Notes: generated by a model not told the origin, from the letters alone. Numbered from the stretch's first letter, positions 14,754 to 24,039 are shown. The stretch is 64,000 nucleotides of DNA from Nocardia gamkensis NBRC 108242 (GCF_001612985.1 NZ_BDBM01000034.1:32095-96094); one strand, 5' to 3'. Translations and numbers: made by a program.

Positions 14754-17683
14754 CGCGGACGCTGCGGGATCGCCCTGGCCAGCGCGAGCAGATCCGCTTC
14801 GAGGAGCCGGAAGAGTCGATAGGTCAGCACGAATGCCAGGATGCCACCCACGCTCAGCACGCGCACCGGAACGATCACCAGCTCCAGGTCGGTGGCCTCG
14901 ACGAAGGTCGCGCTCGCCACGCCCAGCAGCGGAACCGACGCCGCCACACCGAGATAGAGATTGCCGCGCCTGGCCAGCGCGCGCAGCTGACGTTCGTCGT
15001 CGCGACCGATACCGCCGCGCACCAGAAGTTGTGGATAGATCGAGCGCACCGCGTAGACCATGATCGGAAAGAACGGATAGGCCAGCGCGATCGCCGCGCA
15101 CACCACTTGCGCCGCGAAGAAATGCAGGAAGGTGCCGCGCGGCAGCGCGACGCCGGAGGAGGCCAGTCCCAGCGGCCAGATGATGCCCGCCACCAGCCAG
15201 AAGCCGAAGGGTATCCACACCGCCCAGTCGCCCATCAGCAAGGTGTCGCGGCGCGCTTTCGCGAGCGTGCGCGCGGAATACCCGGAGCCGCGGCCGAGGC
15301 GGTACGCGATGGTGAGCGGCCGCCGGGTCATGAACAGCAGCAGCAGTGCGGCCACCGGGAACGCGACGAGATTGTTGATCAATCCCACCGCCGCGAACTT
15401 CTCCTGGTCCGCGGCCGACATCCGGTCGATGATCAGGCTCTGGTTCAGCCGGATGTTGTAGAAGCTGGCCAGCATGTTCGGCACGCCGACGCACAGCGCC
15501 GCGACCGGGAGCAGCCATGCGCGGGCTCGGTGGGCGAGGCTGTCGGGCGGGGGATCGACCAGGTCGCGAGCGCGGGCGTCCAGGCACAGGTCGAGCTGGC
15601 CCGCGAGTTCCGCACCGCCGCGCCAGCGGCGTTCCGGATCGGCGTGCAGGCAATCCAGCAGCACCCGGCGCAGCGCGGCGGGGGTGTCTTCCGGCAGGCG
15701 CGCGAGCGCCTCCGCCGAGACGCCCCGGCGGCGCACCGCGAGCATCGCCGCGTACGTCTCGGTGGCGGGTCCGCCCTCGGTGAGCGGTGGATCGTCGAAC
15801 GGAATAGCACCCGTGAGCATCTCCCACAGCAGCACGCCGAGGGAGTACACGTCGCTGCCGTTGCCGGGGGCGGGCGCGTCGGGATCGAGGTAAGCGGCCA
15901 GCTGCTCCGGCGAGCGGTAGGCCAGTGCGCCGGTCGCGCCGGGACCGTGCGGCGCCGAAGCGCGGGCCGCCTCGCCGAGAGCGAAGTCGGCCAGCTTCGG
16001 GATGCCCTCCGCGGTGAACAGCACGTTCGCCGGCTTGATGTCGTGGTGCAGCACGCCGTGGTGCTCGGCGTAGTCCAGGGCATCGGCCAACCGCCTGCCC
16101 ACCCACGCCACGGTCTCCGGCCAGGTCAAGCGGGCGATCTCGGCACGAACGCTGGAATCCGACGGCCGGATCTCGCCCTTGGCCTCCATCGCGGTGTCCA
16201 GCGCTCGCAGCAGCAGTGCGCCGCCCTCGGTCACCGAGCCGCGACGGCGTTGCTCGAGGAGACCGACCGCTGTGCCGCCCGGGAGGTACTGCATGTAGAC
16301 CAGGCGCGGGGGGACGGTCGAGGGGGAGTCCGATACGAACGGCGTGCGGGCGGGCGCGGAGCCGGTGTGGGCCGGCGGGCCCGCGACGGTCGCGTCCGGA
16401 TAGATCGATCGGTCGACCACCGTCGCGTCCGGAGCGGCGAGAACCGCGGTGCCCTCACCGGATCCGGGGGGTCGCCCGGCAGCATGCTCGGAGATCGGCG
16501 CACCGTCGCGGCGTGGGCGGCGAGTACCGGCTACTGCGGTGTCGTCACTGTCTTCTGGCGCGGTGAACGCATCGGCCGCCGCGGCGACCGTCGCGTCGTT
16601 CGCGGCGGATCGTCCGCTGTGTGTCGCGTCGGCCGGTTGGGTGTGGGGCTGGGCGATTGTCGCGTCGTCTGTGCTGGATGCCCGTCGGCTGTGTGTGGCG
16701 TCGGCTGGTTGGGTGTGGGGTTGGGCGATTGTCGCGTCGTCTGTGGTGGGCAGTTGGGTGAGCGCCGCATCGGAACGGCGGGCATGAGGAGCGCTGGGTT
16801 GGGCGATTATCGCGTCGTCCGTGGGGGACTGTCGGATGTGAGCTACCTCGGCTCGCCGGACGCCGGGCTGCGCGACCGGCGCATCGTCGCCGGGGTGGCC
16901 CGGTGGGGCTGCGACCGTGGCGTCCGAATCCGCGAGCGGGAGTGGGCGGGCGGGCCGTGGCGCGGCGAGAGGCGCATCCGCGTCGGCTGTGCCTGCGATG
17001 GCGTGGCCGCCGTTCGCGGGCGCACCGGCGACCGTCAGCGTGCGTGCGGTGTCGGCGCTGAGCACCCGCTGGTCGAAGACGCGCACTATGTGGGCGTGAT
17101 CGAGCTGGGCCATGGTGCGTGGCGCGGCCGCCCGGCCCGCCGAGAACCGGACGGCGACCAGCCGCTGCATGGAACGCTGCCTGGCCAGGAAGACGCGGCC
17201 GAGCAGCCCGGCGCCCAGATCGGTGATCAGGTCGAAGTCGTCGATTCGCAGACCGGGCGCCAGGTCGGCCAGCGCGGCGACGGCTTCGCTCGATTCGGCG
17301 TTCGTCCCCGCGTCGTCGGCGAAATCGGCGAGACGTTCGCGGATCGCGGCGGCGAACTCCGGATATTCGGCGAGGTAGTCCTCCAGCGGCAGCGATCCGA
17401 CTTCATGGCGCGCCAGAAATTCTTCGCACAGCAGATCGACCAGTTCCGGGCTGTCCGCCATTTCGGGGAATTCCTCGCGGTACTCCGCGATCCGTTTGCC
17501 GAGCCCCTCGTGTTCCCAGCGCCGCCGCAGATCCACCCGGATCAGGTCGACGAGCACCGCCAAGCGAACCTGCGTGCCGTCGGGTACGTAGTCGCGGATC
17601 TGCGGTGGCAACCGGTCGCCATGGACGCTGCTTTGCCAGTCGGCGGAGAACCGGGCGACGGCATGGGTGCGGGGCAAGCTCAC
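14750..17683 (-). CDS. Membrane-anchored Ser/Thr pseudokinase with repeat insert
   Basis: 977 residues. The N-terminal 100 resemble the pre-kinase module of its upstream neighbour. The kinase fold keeps a glycine loop (LGAGLLGRVFLA) but reads VAVR179 for the ATP-binding lysine, H547-D548 (HHDIKPAN) for HRD and D566-F-A568 for DFG, so activity is doubtful. About 245 residues are inserted between strands beta4 and beta5 (near 212-455), low-complexity and repeating D-A-T-V/I. Six hydrophobic segments follow the kinase fold. The GTG start overlaps the kinase stop (GTGA). The last codons overlap the cyclase start, giving a three-gene operon. Confidence 0.85.
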   Translation of the reverse strand: MSLPRTHAVARFSADWQSSVHGDRLPPQIRDYVPDGTQVRLAVLVDLIRVDLRRRWEHEGLGKRIAEYREEFPEMADSPELVDLLCEEFLARHEVGSLPLEDYLAEYPEFAAAIRERLADFADDAGTNAESSEAVAALADLAPGLRIDDFDLITDLGAGLLGRVFLARQRSMQRLVAVRFSAGRAAAPRTMAQLDHAHIVRVFDQRVLSADTARTLTVAGAPANGGHAIAGTADADAPLAAPRPARPLPLADSDATVAAPPGHPGDDAPVAQPGVRRAEVAHIRQSPTDDAIIAQPSAPHARRSDAALTQLPTTDDATIAQPHTQPADATHSRRASSTDDATIAQPHTQPADATHSGRSAANDATVAAAADAFTAPEDSDDTAVAGTRRPRRDGAPISEHAAGRPPGSGEGTAVLAAPDATVVDRSIYPDATVAGPPAHTGSAPARTPFVSDSPSTVPPRLVYMQYLPGGTAVGLLEQRRRGSVTEGGALLLRALDTAMEAKGEIRPSDSSVRAEIARLTWPETVAWVGRRLADALDYAEHHGVLHHDIKPANVLFTAEGIPKLADFALGEAARASAPHGPGATGALAYRSPEQLAAYLDPDAPAPGNGSDVYSLGVLLWEMLTGAIPFDDPPLTEGGPATETYAAMLAVRRRGVSAEALARLPEDTPAALRRVLLDCLHADPERRWRGGAELAGQLDLCLDARARDLVDPPPDSLAHRARAWLLPVAALCVGVPNMLASFYNIRLNQSLIIDRMSAADQEKFAAVGLINNLVAFPVAALLLLFMTRRPLTIAYRLGRGSGYSARTLAKARRDTLLMGDWAVWIPFGFWLVAGIIWPLGLASSGVALPRGTFLHFFAAQVVCAAIALAYPFFPIMVYAVRSIYPQLLVRGGIGRDDERQLRALARRGNLYLGVAASVPLLGVASATFVEATDLELVIVPVRVLSVGGILAFVLTYRLFRLLEADLLALARAIPQRPR
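16616..16759. repeat. Tandem 72-bp direct repeat inside the pseudokinase gene
   Basis: Two copies, about 16616-16687 and 16688-16759, match with few differences and encode two in-frame 24-residue units that begin TDDATIAQPHTQPADATHS. A degenerate further copy of the DATIAQP part lies near 16799. Being in frame, copy number can change without breaking the protein. Confidence 0.85.
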
Positions 17684-20229
17684 GCGGCGGTCTCCGCGGC
17701 GGTCTTGTTCGCTCGGGCGGACCTGCCCTCCGAGGATCCCGTTACGGCGGCTTCGGGATCGACCACCCGCTCCAGCGCCCGCAGATCCGCTTCCAGCGCA
17801 CGGAAGATCAGATAGGTCCCCACGAACGCGATTATGCCGCCCACGCACAGCAGCCGGACCGCGAAGATGACCGACGGGATGTCGGACGGGGGCAGGAAGG
17901 TCACCCCGGCGACCGCGAGCAGCGGCACCGAGGCGGCCACCGCGAGGTAGCCGTTGCAGCGCCGGTCCAGGCCGCGCAGCCACACCGCGTCCTCGGGGCT
18001 GATGTCGCCGTGCCGGAGGAACAGCGGGTAGACGCACCGCACCATGTAGAAGGTCAGCAGGAAGAAGGGATACGCGACCGCCATCGCACCGCACACCACC
18101 AGTGACGAGAAGAAGTGCACCACGGAGCGCGTCGATATCCCTCCGGTCGACACCTGTAGTGCGATCAGGAAGACCGGTCCGGCCAGCACCCACAGCGAGA
18201 AGGCCACGGCCACGGCTCGGTCGCCCATCAGCAGCGCGTCGCGTCTGGCGCGCCGCAGGGTCTCCGGGTCGTATCGTCGCCCTTTGCGCAGGCCACGCGG
18301 CACGGTCAGCACGTATCTCGCCATGTACAGCACGAGCGCGATGCCGGTCGGGAAGAAGATGGCGTTCACCGCGCCGGTGATGATGAGGAAGGTCTGCTGG
18401 GCTTCCTCGGTCATCCGGCTGATGATCAGGTGTTGATTGTGCTGGATGTTGTACAGCGAGGCGAGCACGTTGGGCAGCGCCATCGCCGCCAGCGCCACCG
18501 GGACGATGTGCGGGCGCAGCCGGCGCCGCCAGCTGTTCGGCGCCGGGTCGACCAGCTCGCGGGCGCGCGCGTCCTGGCACATCTCCAGCTGCCTGGCCAG
18601 GATGGTGCCACTGGACCAGCGGTCGGCCCGGTCCGGGGCGAGGCAGGTCCGCAGTACGCGGCACAAGGCGGCGGGGCAGTCGGCCGGGATCCGCTCCAGC
18701 GCGGTCTCGTCGACGCCGGCGCTGCGCCGCTCCAGCATGGCCTCCAGTGTGGTGTCGTCGCCTCGATCGCCCGCGCCCGCCGTCCGGTCGTCGAACGGCT
18801 TCGCGCCGGTGAGCAACTCCCAGAGCACCACGCCCAGCGAGTAGATGTCGGCTCGGGTGTCCAGGTCGGCGGCGCTGCGGCCGAAGCTGGGGTGGCAGGC
18901 CTCCAGCTGTTCCGGCGACATGTAGGCCAGTGAGCCGCCGAAGTAGGCCACCGGGCTGGTGCCCTCCACGTTGCGGCTGAAGCTGATGTTGAAGTCGGCC
19001 AGTTTCGGCACGCCCTCGGCGGTGAGCAGGACGTTGGCCGGTTTCACGTCGCGGTGCAGCACGCCGTGCGTGGAGGCGTAGTCCAGCGCCTCGGCCAGCC
19101 TTCGACCCAGCCAGGCCACCGTCTCCGGCCAGCTCAGCTTCGCGATCTCGGCGCGCACACTGGAGTCGGTCGGCCGGATCTCGCCTTTCTCCTCCATGGC
19201 CGCGTCCACGGCGTCCAGCAGGAGCCGGCCGCTGCGCTCGGCGGGCGGGGTGGCGCGCACCCAGCGCAACACGCTCAGCAGCGTGCCACCCGGAAGGAAC
19301 TGCATGTAGAGCAGTCGCAGCCTGCGTGCGGCGCCCTCGGCGTCGTCGAGCAGCCGCTGGTCGAAGACCCGCACGATGTAGTCGTGGTCGAGCTGGGCCA
19401 GCGTCTGCGGTTCGGTGCCGTGGTCCAGCGAGATCTTGACCGCGACCAGCCGTTGCAGCGAGCGCTGCCGGGCCAGGAAGACCCGGGCGAACGCGCCGCT
19501 GCCCAGACCGGTCAGCAGATCGAAGTCATCGATGCGCTGACCGATCTCGATGCGGTCGAGCGGGTCGGAGCGGCCCGGCCCGGTCCCGATCGTCGTGGGC
19601 GCGGCGGTGGCCGTGCCCGTCAGATCGGCGGCGGTCGTTCTGGTCACCTCGGAATCACGAACAGACTCGGTGGTTCGGTTCAATGCGGTATCGGCGAGGA
19701 CCGATCCGGTATGCGCCAACACGGTCCGGGAAGAATCCTCGGTAGTCGCGCGGCGGGTGCTCTGATCGATGTCGTCGGTGTTCAACAACTCGCGCAGTTG
19801 CTCGGCCTGCCGCGGATATTCGCGCAGGCATTCGCGCGGATCCACTCGCTCGCCGCTCTGGCGGCGGATGACGAACTCCTCGTACACCAGACCGGCCGGA
19901 ATATCGTCGGACGCGAGTTCGGGGAATTCGGCGCAGTAATCCGCCAAACGCAACCGCGTGGCCGGTTCCGGCACGGTGCTCGTGGCCGTCACCGGGCGAC
20001 GCAACCAGCGATGGCGCAAGTCGACGCGGATCAGCTCGAGCAATGCCTCGCGACGCAACGTGGTGGCGTCGGGCAGGTAATCGGCGATCGTCGGCGGGCG
20101 CCGGGTCGATTTCCATGCCGCCGAGAACGCCGCTACCGCGTCGGATTCGGCATGCGACAACTCGCCACCCCTCGGACGGGTGGAAACACCTGTGTCGGGA
20201 TCGGAACTTCTTCCAGAGTTCGCACTCAT
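17680..20229 (-). CDS. Membrane Ser/Thr protein kinase
   Basis: 849 residues from ATG 20229 (AAGG seven bases upstream; in-frame ATGs up to 20355 exist). Residues about 30-160 carry a two-part module (PPTIADYLPDA, ALLELIRVDLRHRW, LADYCAEFPEL) of a kind I associate with planctomycete kinases. The kinase domain has VAVK265, HRD394VKPAN and DF-N414 in place of DFG, so the ATP lysine and catalytic aspartate are intact. SLAYMSPEQ and the DIYSLGVVLWELLTG helix are typical. About six membrane segments follow, unlike the single-pass Pkn kinases of mycobacteria. It is first in the operon with the pseudokinase and cyclase genes and divergent from the amidase-like gene. Confidence 0.88.
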   Translation of the reverse strand: MSANSGRSSDPDTGVSTRPRGGELSHAESDAVAAFSAAWKSTRRPPTIADYLPDATTLRREALLELIRVDLRHRWLRRPVTATSTVPEPATRLRLADYCAEFPELASDDIPAGLVYEEFVIRRQSGERVDPRECLREYPRQAEQLRELLNTDDIDQSTRRATTEDSSRTVLAHTGSVLADTALNRTTESVRDSEVTRTTAADLTGTATAAPTTIGTGPGRSDPLDRIEIGQRIDDFDLLTGLGSGAFARVFLARQRSLQRLVAVKISLDHGTEPQTLAQLDHDYIVRVFDQRLLDDAEGAARRLRLLYMQFLPGGTLLSVLRWVRATPPAERSGRLLLDAVDAAMEEKGEIRPTDSSVRAEIAKLSWPETVAWLGRRLAEALDYASTHGVLHRDVKPANVLLTAEGVPKLADFNISFSRNVEGTSPVAYFGGSLAYMSPEQLEACHPSFGRSAADLDTRADIYSLGVVLWELLTGAKPFDDRTAGAGDRGDDTTLEAMLERRSAGVDETALERIPADCPAALCRVLRTCLAPDRADRWSSGTILARQLEMCQDARARELVDPAPNSWRRRLRPHIVPVALAAMALPNVLASLYNIQHNQHLIISRMTEEAQQTFLIITGAVNAIFFPTGIALVLYMARYVLTVPRGLRKGRRYDPETLRRARRDALLMGDRAVAVAFSLWVLAGPVFLIALQVSTGGISTRSVVHFFSSLVVCGAMAVAYPFFLLTFYMVRCVYPLFLRHGDISPEDAVWLRGLDRRCNGYLAVAASVPLLAVAGVTFLPPSDIPSVIFAVRLLCVGGIIAFVGTYLIFRALEADLRALERVVDPEAAVTGSSEGRSARANKTAAETAA

Positions 20230-20406
20230 GCTCGGACCTTGTGGCTCGGCGGACGCCGCGGAATCCGCATCGGTCGTTGTCGGATGGCCGGAAATTTCCG
20301 CCACACCCCACACCATCATCCCCCGTGCCGTATTCGAAATGATAACTTGCGGCACGACAGTGGATCACCCGATTTCGACAACGACGCGACGGGGGATGAC
20401 CAGCAC
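20230..20406. promoter_or_regulatory. Divergent promoter region between kinase and amidase-like genes
   Basis: 177 bp, locally richer in A+T than its neighbours. Leftward, a TATCAT hexamer lies near 20336-20341. The rightward gene has a GGGGGA about 12 bases before ATG 20407. Shared control of the two transcription units is plausible from the layout. Confidence 0.4.
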
Positions 20407-21900
20407 ATGTCTGACGAGGCCGCAATCGTGGCGGACGGCTCGATATCGGCGCGCCGCGCCGCGCCGCGAACAACCATTCCGAATGCGAAGACCAGCGAAC
20501 CGGTCCTTATCCGACCGCTCGGGGCCGCCGCGGGCGTACGTCCGCAGAGCGCTCGGGAAGCCGAGGCCGGTCTCGAACGCGGTCCGGCCGCGACGATCGC
20601 GGCGTGCGTGCGAGACGGCCTGCTGCACCCCGGCCAGGTGGCCGCGGATGCCGGGACGCGGATCTCGGCGGCGGACCGCGAACACACCGCGTTCAGCGTT
20701 GTCCGTGCCGAACAGGCGATGGCCGAGTCGGTCGGTCTGATGGAGCGTGACGACCTCGATGTACTACCGCTGGCCGGTGTCCCGGTCGCGGTCGAACACG
20801 GCCTCCCGATCGCGGGCGAGCCGGTGCCGTGGGGCCCGGCGGCCGCCGCGGATCATCCGGTGGTGGCCAGGCTGCGGGCCGCGGGCGCGGTGGTCGTGGG
20901 CCACGTGACGGCGCCCGAGCTGAGCCGATGGGTGACCAGCGCGGGCACGGAACCGGTCGTCCGCAATCCGTGGAACCCCGCACGCAACGCGGGAAGCGCG
21001 GCAGGCGCCGCCGTCGCGGCCGGGCTGGTCCCGGTGGCGCACGGGTGCGACGGCTTGGGCGCGGTGCGGGTCGCGGCCGCGTGCTGCGGCGTCTTCGGGA
21101 TCAAGCCCGGGCAGTACACCGTCCCCGGTGCGGGCGCCTGGTCCGGACTGGTCGAAAGCGGTGTCCTCGCGACGAGCGTGGACGACGCCGCGCTGGCGCT
21201 GTCGGTGCTGGCGGCGCGGCCGGACCTAGCCGAGGTGGATCCACCCGCCCGACTACGGATCGGACTGGCCGTGGATCCACCTTCTCGCCTGACGCGCGTC
21301 GACCGGCACTGGACGGCCGCGGCCCGCAGAGCGGCCTCGCTGGCCGCGGCGGCGGGCCATCTCGTCGAACCGACCGCGCTACCGTACGGAAACGCGCTGT
21401 TCGCGGCATCCCTACGCTGGCTGGCCCTCGGTGCACGCGATGCTCCCGCGCTACCCGAGCCCGACCAGCTATCCCGGAGAGCCCGGCATCGACTGGCCCT
21501 TGGCCGGACGGTGCATCGGTTACGGCTCGCGCGGCCCGCCCAGATCGACCGGGTCGAGGCGCGACTACTGGAGTTCTTCGAGCATTACGACGTGGTGATC
21601 ACTCCCACGCTCGCCGCCCCGCCGCCCCCGGTGCGGGCCTGGCACTTCCGCAATCGGCCGGCCACGCTGCTCGCGGGCGCGCGGTTCGCCCCCTTCACTC
21701 CGCTGTGGAATCTGGTCGGCTGGCCGGCCGCATCCGTCCCCATGGGTGAGCATCCTCGGTCGGGTACGCCGGTGGCGGCCCAGCTCGCCGGACCGCCGGG
21801 CAGCGAATCCACCCTGCTACGGCTGGCCGCGCAACTGGAGGCCCACTATCCGTGGCAGCGCACGGCGCCCGCCACCACCGCGGGCCGATTCAGACGCTGA
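20407..21900 (+). CDS. Amidase-signature protein lacking all catalytic residues
   Basis: 497 residues with the full amidase-signature fold: LAGVPVAV, VVGHVTAPEL, VAAGLVPVAHG, CCGVFGIKPG and a normal C-terminal half (VVITPTLAAPPPP). The Ser-cisSer-Lys triad is gone. The lysine position is E130 (VPVAVEHG), the cis-serine position is A195 (NAGSAAGA in place of GGSSGGSA), and the nucleophile is A219 (DGLGAVR in place of GGGSIR). The 24-residue spacing between the two serine sites is kept. It is therefore probably a non-catalytic binding or regulatory protein. Its end overlaps the convergent LysR gene by 11 bp. Confidence 0.87.
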   Translation: MSDEAAIVADGSISARRAAPRTTIPNAKTSEPVLIRPLGAAAGVRPQSAREAEAGLERGPAATIAACVRDGLLHPGQVAADAGTRISAADREHTAFSVVRAEQAMAESVGLMERDDLDVLPLAGVPVAVEHGLPIAGEPVPWGPAAAADHPVVARLRAAGAVVVGHVTAPELSRWVTSAGTEPVVRNPWNPARNAGSAAGAAVAAGLVPVAHGCDGLGAVRVAAACCGVFGIKPGQYTVPGAGAWSGLVESGVLATSVDDAALALSVLAARPDLAEVDPPARLRIGLAVDPPSRLTRVDRHWTAAARRAASLAAAAGHLVEPTALPYGNALFAASLRWLALGARDAPALPEPDQLSRRARHRLALGRTVHRLRLARPAQIDRVEARLLEFFEHYDVVITPTLAAPPPPVRAWHFRNRPATLLAGARFAPFTPLWNLVGWPAASVPMGEHPRSGTPVAAQLAGPPGSESTLLRLAAQLEAHYPWQRTAPATTAGRFRR

Positions 21901-22777
21901 CCGGCGATTGCTGCGCGGCGAATCCGCCCTCGACGGCCCGGCCCGCGAACTCGAGGATGGTCGGCCGGTTGTCGTCGGCCCGCCACGCCACGGCCAGCTC
22001 GCACGGTGCGAGCCCCGACACGGGACGCGCGGTCAGCCCCGGCCAGCGGTACATCGGCACGTTGTTCTCGGCGAGCAGGCACACGCCGAGGCCGAGGCTC
22101 ACGGCCTCCAGCTTGTCCTCGGCGGTCGCGGCCTCGGCGCCGATCTTCGGCGGACGGCCTGCGCGTCCGTCGTTGCCGAGCCAGAAATCGCGCACCGCAC
22201 CGGCTTCGGTGGGCAGCGCGACGAACGGTTCGTCAAGCAGATCGGCGAACTCGATGGTCTCCGAGACGGCCAGCGGGTGGTTCTCCGGCAGCAGCACCCA
22301 CCGCGGTTCGGTGCGCAGCACCTGCCAGCGATAGCGGCTCTGGTCCGGCAGCGGCAGCCAGACCAGAGCGAGGTCGGCCTGGCGTCCGGCGAGCCCGCTG
22401 GAGGGATCGGTCCATGAAGCGGCGTGCAGTGCGAGGCGATGCCCGCTCGCGCTCTCCAGATCGCTGAGCAGACCGCGGCCCAGCGCGGACTGGATGCCGA
22501 CGCGCAACACCTCGCCCGCCTCCTGGAGCGAGACGTTGGTGACCTCCCACAGCTCCAGGATCTTGCGGGCGCCTTCGAGCAGTTCCTTGCCCGCGACGGT
22601 CAGTGCGACACTGCGCTGGTTGCGGTCGAACAGGACCACGTCGAGCTGACGTTCCAGCTGACGGATCTGACGCGACAGGGTGGGTTGAGCGATGTGCAGC
22701 CGCTGAGCGGCGTTGGTGAAGTGCAGTTCCTCAGCGACGGCGACGAAATACCGCAGGTCGCGCAAATGCGGGTCCAT
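21890..22777 (-). CDS. LysR-family transcriptional regulator
   Basis: 295 residues. The N-terminal winged helix-turn-helix reads LRYFVAVAEELHFTNAAQRLHIAQPTLSRQIRQLE in family order, and a periplasmic-binding-like effector domain follows. The ligand is unknown. It converges on and slightly overlaps the amidase-like gene. LysR proteins usually control a divergent neighbour, but no divergent gene directly faces it here. Confidence 0.92.
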   Translation of the reverse strand: MDPHLRDLRYFVAVAEELHFTNAAQRLHIAQPTLSRQIRQLERQLDVVLFDRNQRSVALTVAGKELLEGARKILELWEVTNVSLQEAGEVLRVGIQSALGRGLLSDLESASGHRLALHAASWTDPSSGLAGRQADLALVWLPLPDQSRYRWQVLRTEPRWVLLPENHPLAVSETIEFADLLDEPFVALPTEAGAVRDFWLGNDGRAGRPPKIGAEAATAEDKLEAVSLGLGVCLLAENNVPMYRWPGLTARPVSGLAPCELAVAWRADDNRPTILEFAGRAVEGGFAAQQSPVSV

Positions 22778-23205
22778 AGCCCCTTGCTATCAGAATCAGT
22801 CCGGAATTTCCAGGCTTATCAGGCCGAAAAGTTCGGATACGGGTGCCGAAACAGTCGGCAGGTTTGTTAGGGACAGCATATTGCCTGCGATGGTGTTGCG
22901 CATCAACCGGTTGGCGAATTCTCGGCATGCGTGCAGCTGTTGCCCTCCTGTCGTCACAGTTGGGCAGTTGACCAGCATGAATGAGGTCTTTCCCGGAGGG
23001 GTAATGGCGGATTGTGGCCATCACTGCGGGCGCCGATCACCGGCTGAGGATTTGCCGCTGGCCGTCCGGTCGATGTAATCGAGACCTCGCGTGATTTTCC
23101 TCACATGACTGGGGCGAACGGCGCTCGAAGTGTTGCTCGCGGTACAAAGCGAGGCGCCGCGACCGAGACGAATCCCGGCCGCGACGCCTCGGCTCCGCGC
23201 TGTGT
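22778..23205. other. Intergenic region without a recognised gene
   Basis: 428 bp between the LysR gene start and the SDR gene end. It is lower in G+C than its surroundings in the middle. CGAGGCG (23150-23156) and CGCCTCG (23185-23191) could form a weak stem behind the SDR stop. Nothing else is recognised. Confidence 0.4.
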
Positions 23206-24039
23206 TCACACCCCGCGGGCGCGCTCCTCGTAGGCCTTGCGCTTGTCCGCGTCGACGTCGGCGAGGAAGGCGCGGCCGGACCCGAGCGCCCGGCCGATGC
23301 CGTCCCCGACCGCTTCCGGCAGCAGCCCGACGAACTGGGAGATGAACCCGGCCACCGCGGTCACCCTGACCTTCGACTTCGGTGCGACGATCAGCTTCGC
23401 GACGGCGTCGGCGATCTCCTCCGGTTCGGCGGCGCGCATCAGCTTGGGCGCGGTGACGCCGGAGCCCAATTCGGTGTTGGTCAGCGTGGGCAGCACCGAG
23501 GAGAAGCGCACCCCGGTGCCGCGGTACTCCTCCCGCAGCGTGTCGGTGAAACCCAGTACCGCGTGCTTGCTGGCGTTGTAGGTGGCCAGACCCGGGATGT
23601 GGGCCTCACCGGCCAGCGAGGCGATGTTGATGATGTGCCCGCTGCCGCGCGGCAGCATCCGGCGCAGCGCCAGTTTGGAGCCCAGGATCACGCCATAGAC
23701 GTTGATGTCCAGGATGCGCTTTGTCAGCGGATCCGGCTCGTCCACCAGCTTGCCGGTCGGCATGATGCCCGCGTTGTTGATCAGCACGTCGATCGGGCCG
23801 AGGGTGCGCTCCACCTCGTCCAGGAACCCGTCGAACGAATCCTGATCGGTCACGTCGAGCCTGCCGTAGAGCTCGAAGCCGCGTGCCGTGCCCGACTCCT
23901 TGACCGTGGTCTCGTCGATGTCGCCGATCGCGATCCGGGCGCCGAGGGCTTGCAGCGCGGTCGCGGTGGCGAGCCCGATGCCGCGCGCGCCACCGGTGAT
24001 GACGACGACCTTGCCGCGGATCTGCTTCGCTTCGGTCAC
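23206..24039 (-). CDS. Short-chain dehydrogenase/reductase
   Basis: 277 residues of the classical SDR family: cofactor motif TGGARGIGLA, NNAG, and the active-site Y-N-A-S-K with a serine in the IASLAG strand. The acidic residue in GDIDETT after strand beta2 favours NAD over NADP. Substrate unknown. GTG 24039 overlaps the ALDH stop (GTGA), so it is the second gene of an ALDH-SDR operon, which suggests an alcohol-to-acid oxidation pair. Confidence 0.9.
   Translation of the reverse strand: MTEAKQIRGKVVVITGGARGIGLATATALQALGARIAIGDIDETTVKESGTARGFELYGRLDVTDQDSFDGFLDEVERTLGPIDVLINNAGIMPTGKLVDEPDPLTKRILDINVYGVILGSKLALRRMLPRGSGHIINIASLAGEAHIPGLATYNASKHAVLGFTDTLREEYRGTGVRFSSVLPTLTNTELGSGVTAPKLMRAAEPEEIADAVAKLIVAPKSKVRVTAVAGFISQFVGLLPEAVGDGIGRALGSGRAFLADVDADKRKAYEERARGV

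Noticed and set aside
23150..23191. Terminator stem behind the SDR gene
   Set aside because: Only 7 bp with a 28-nt loop and no U-run; too weak to list as a terminator.
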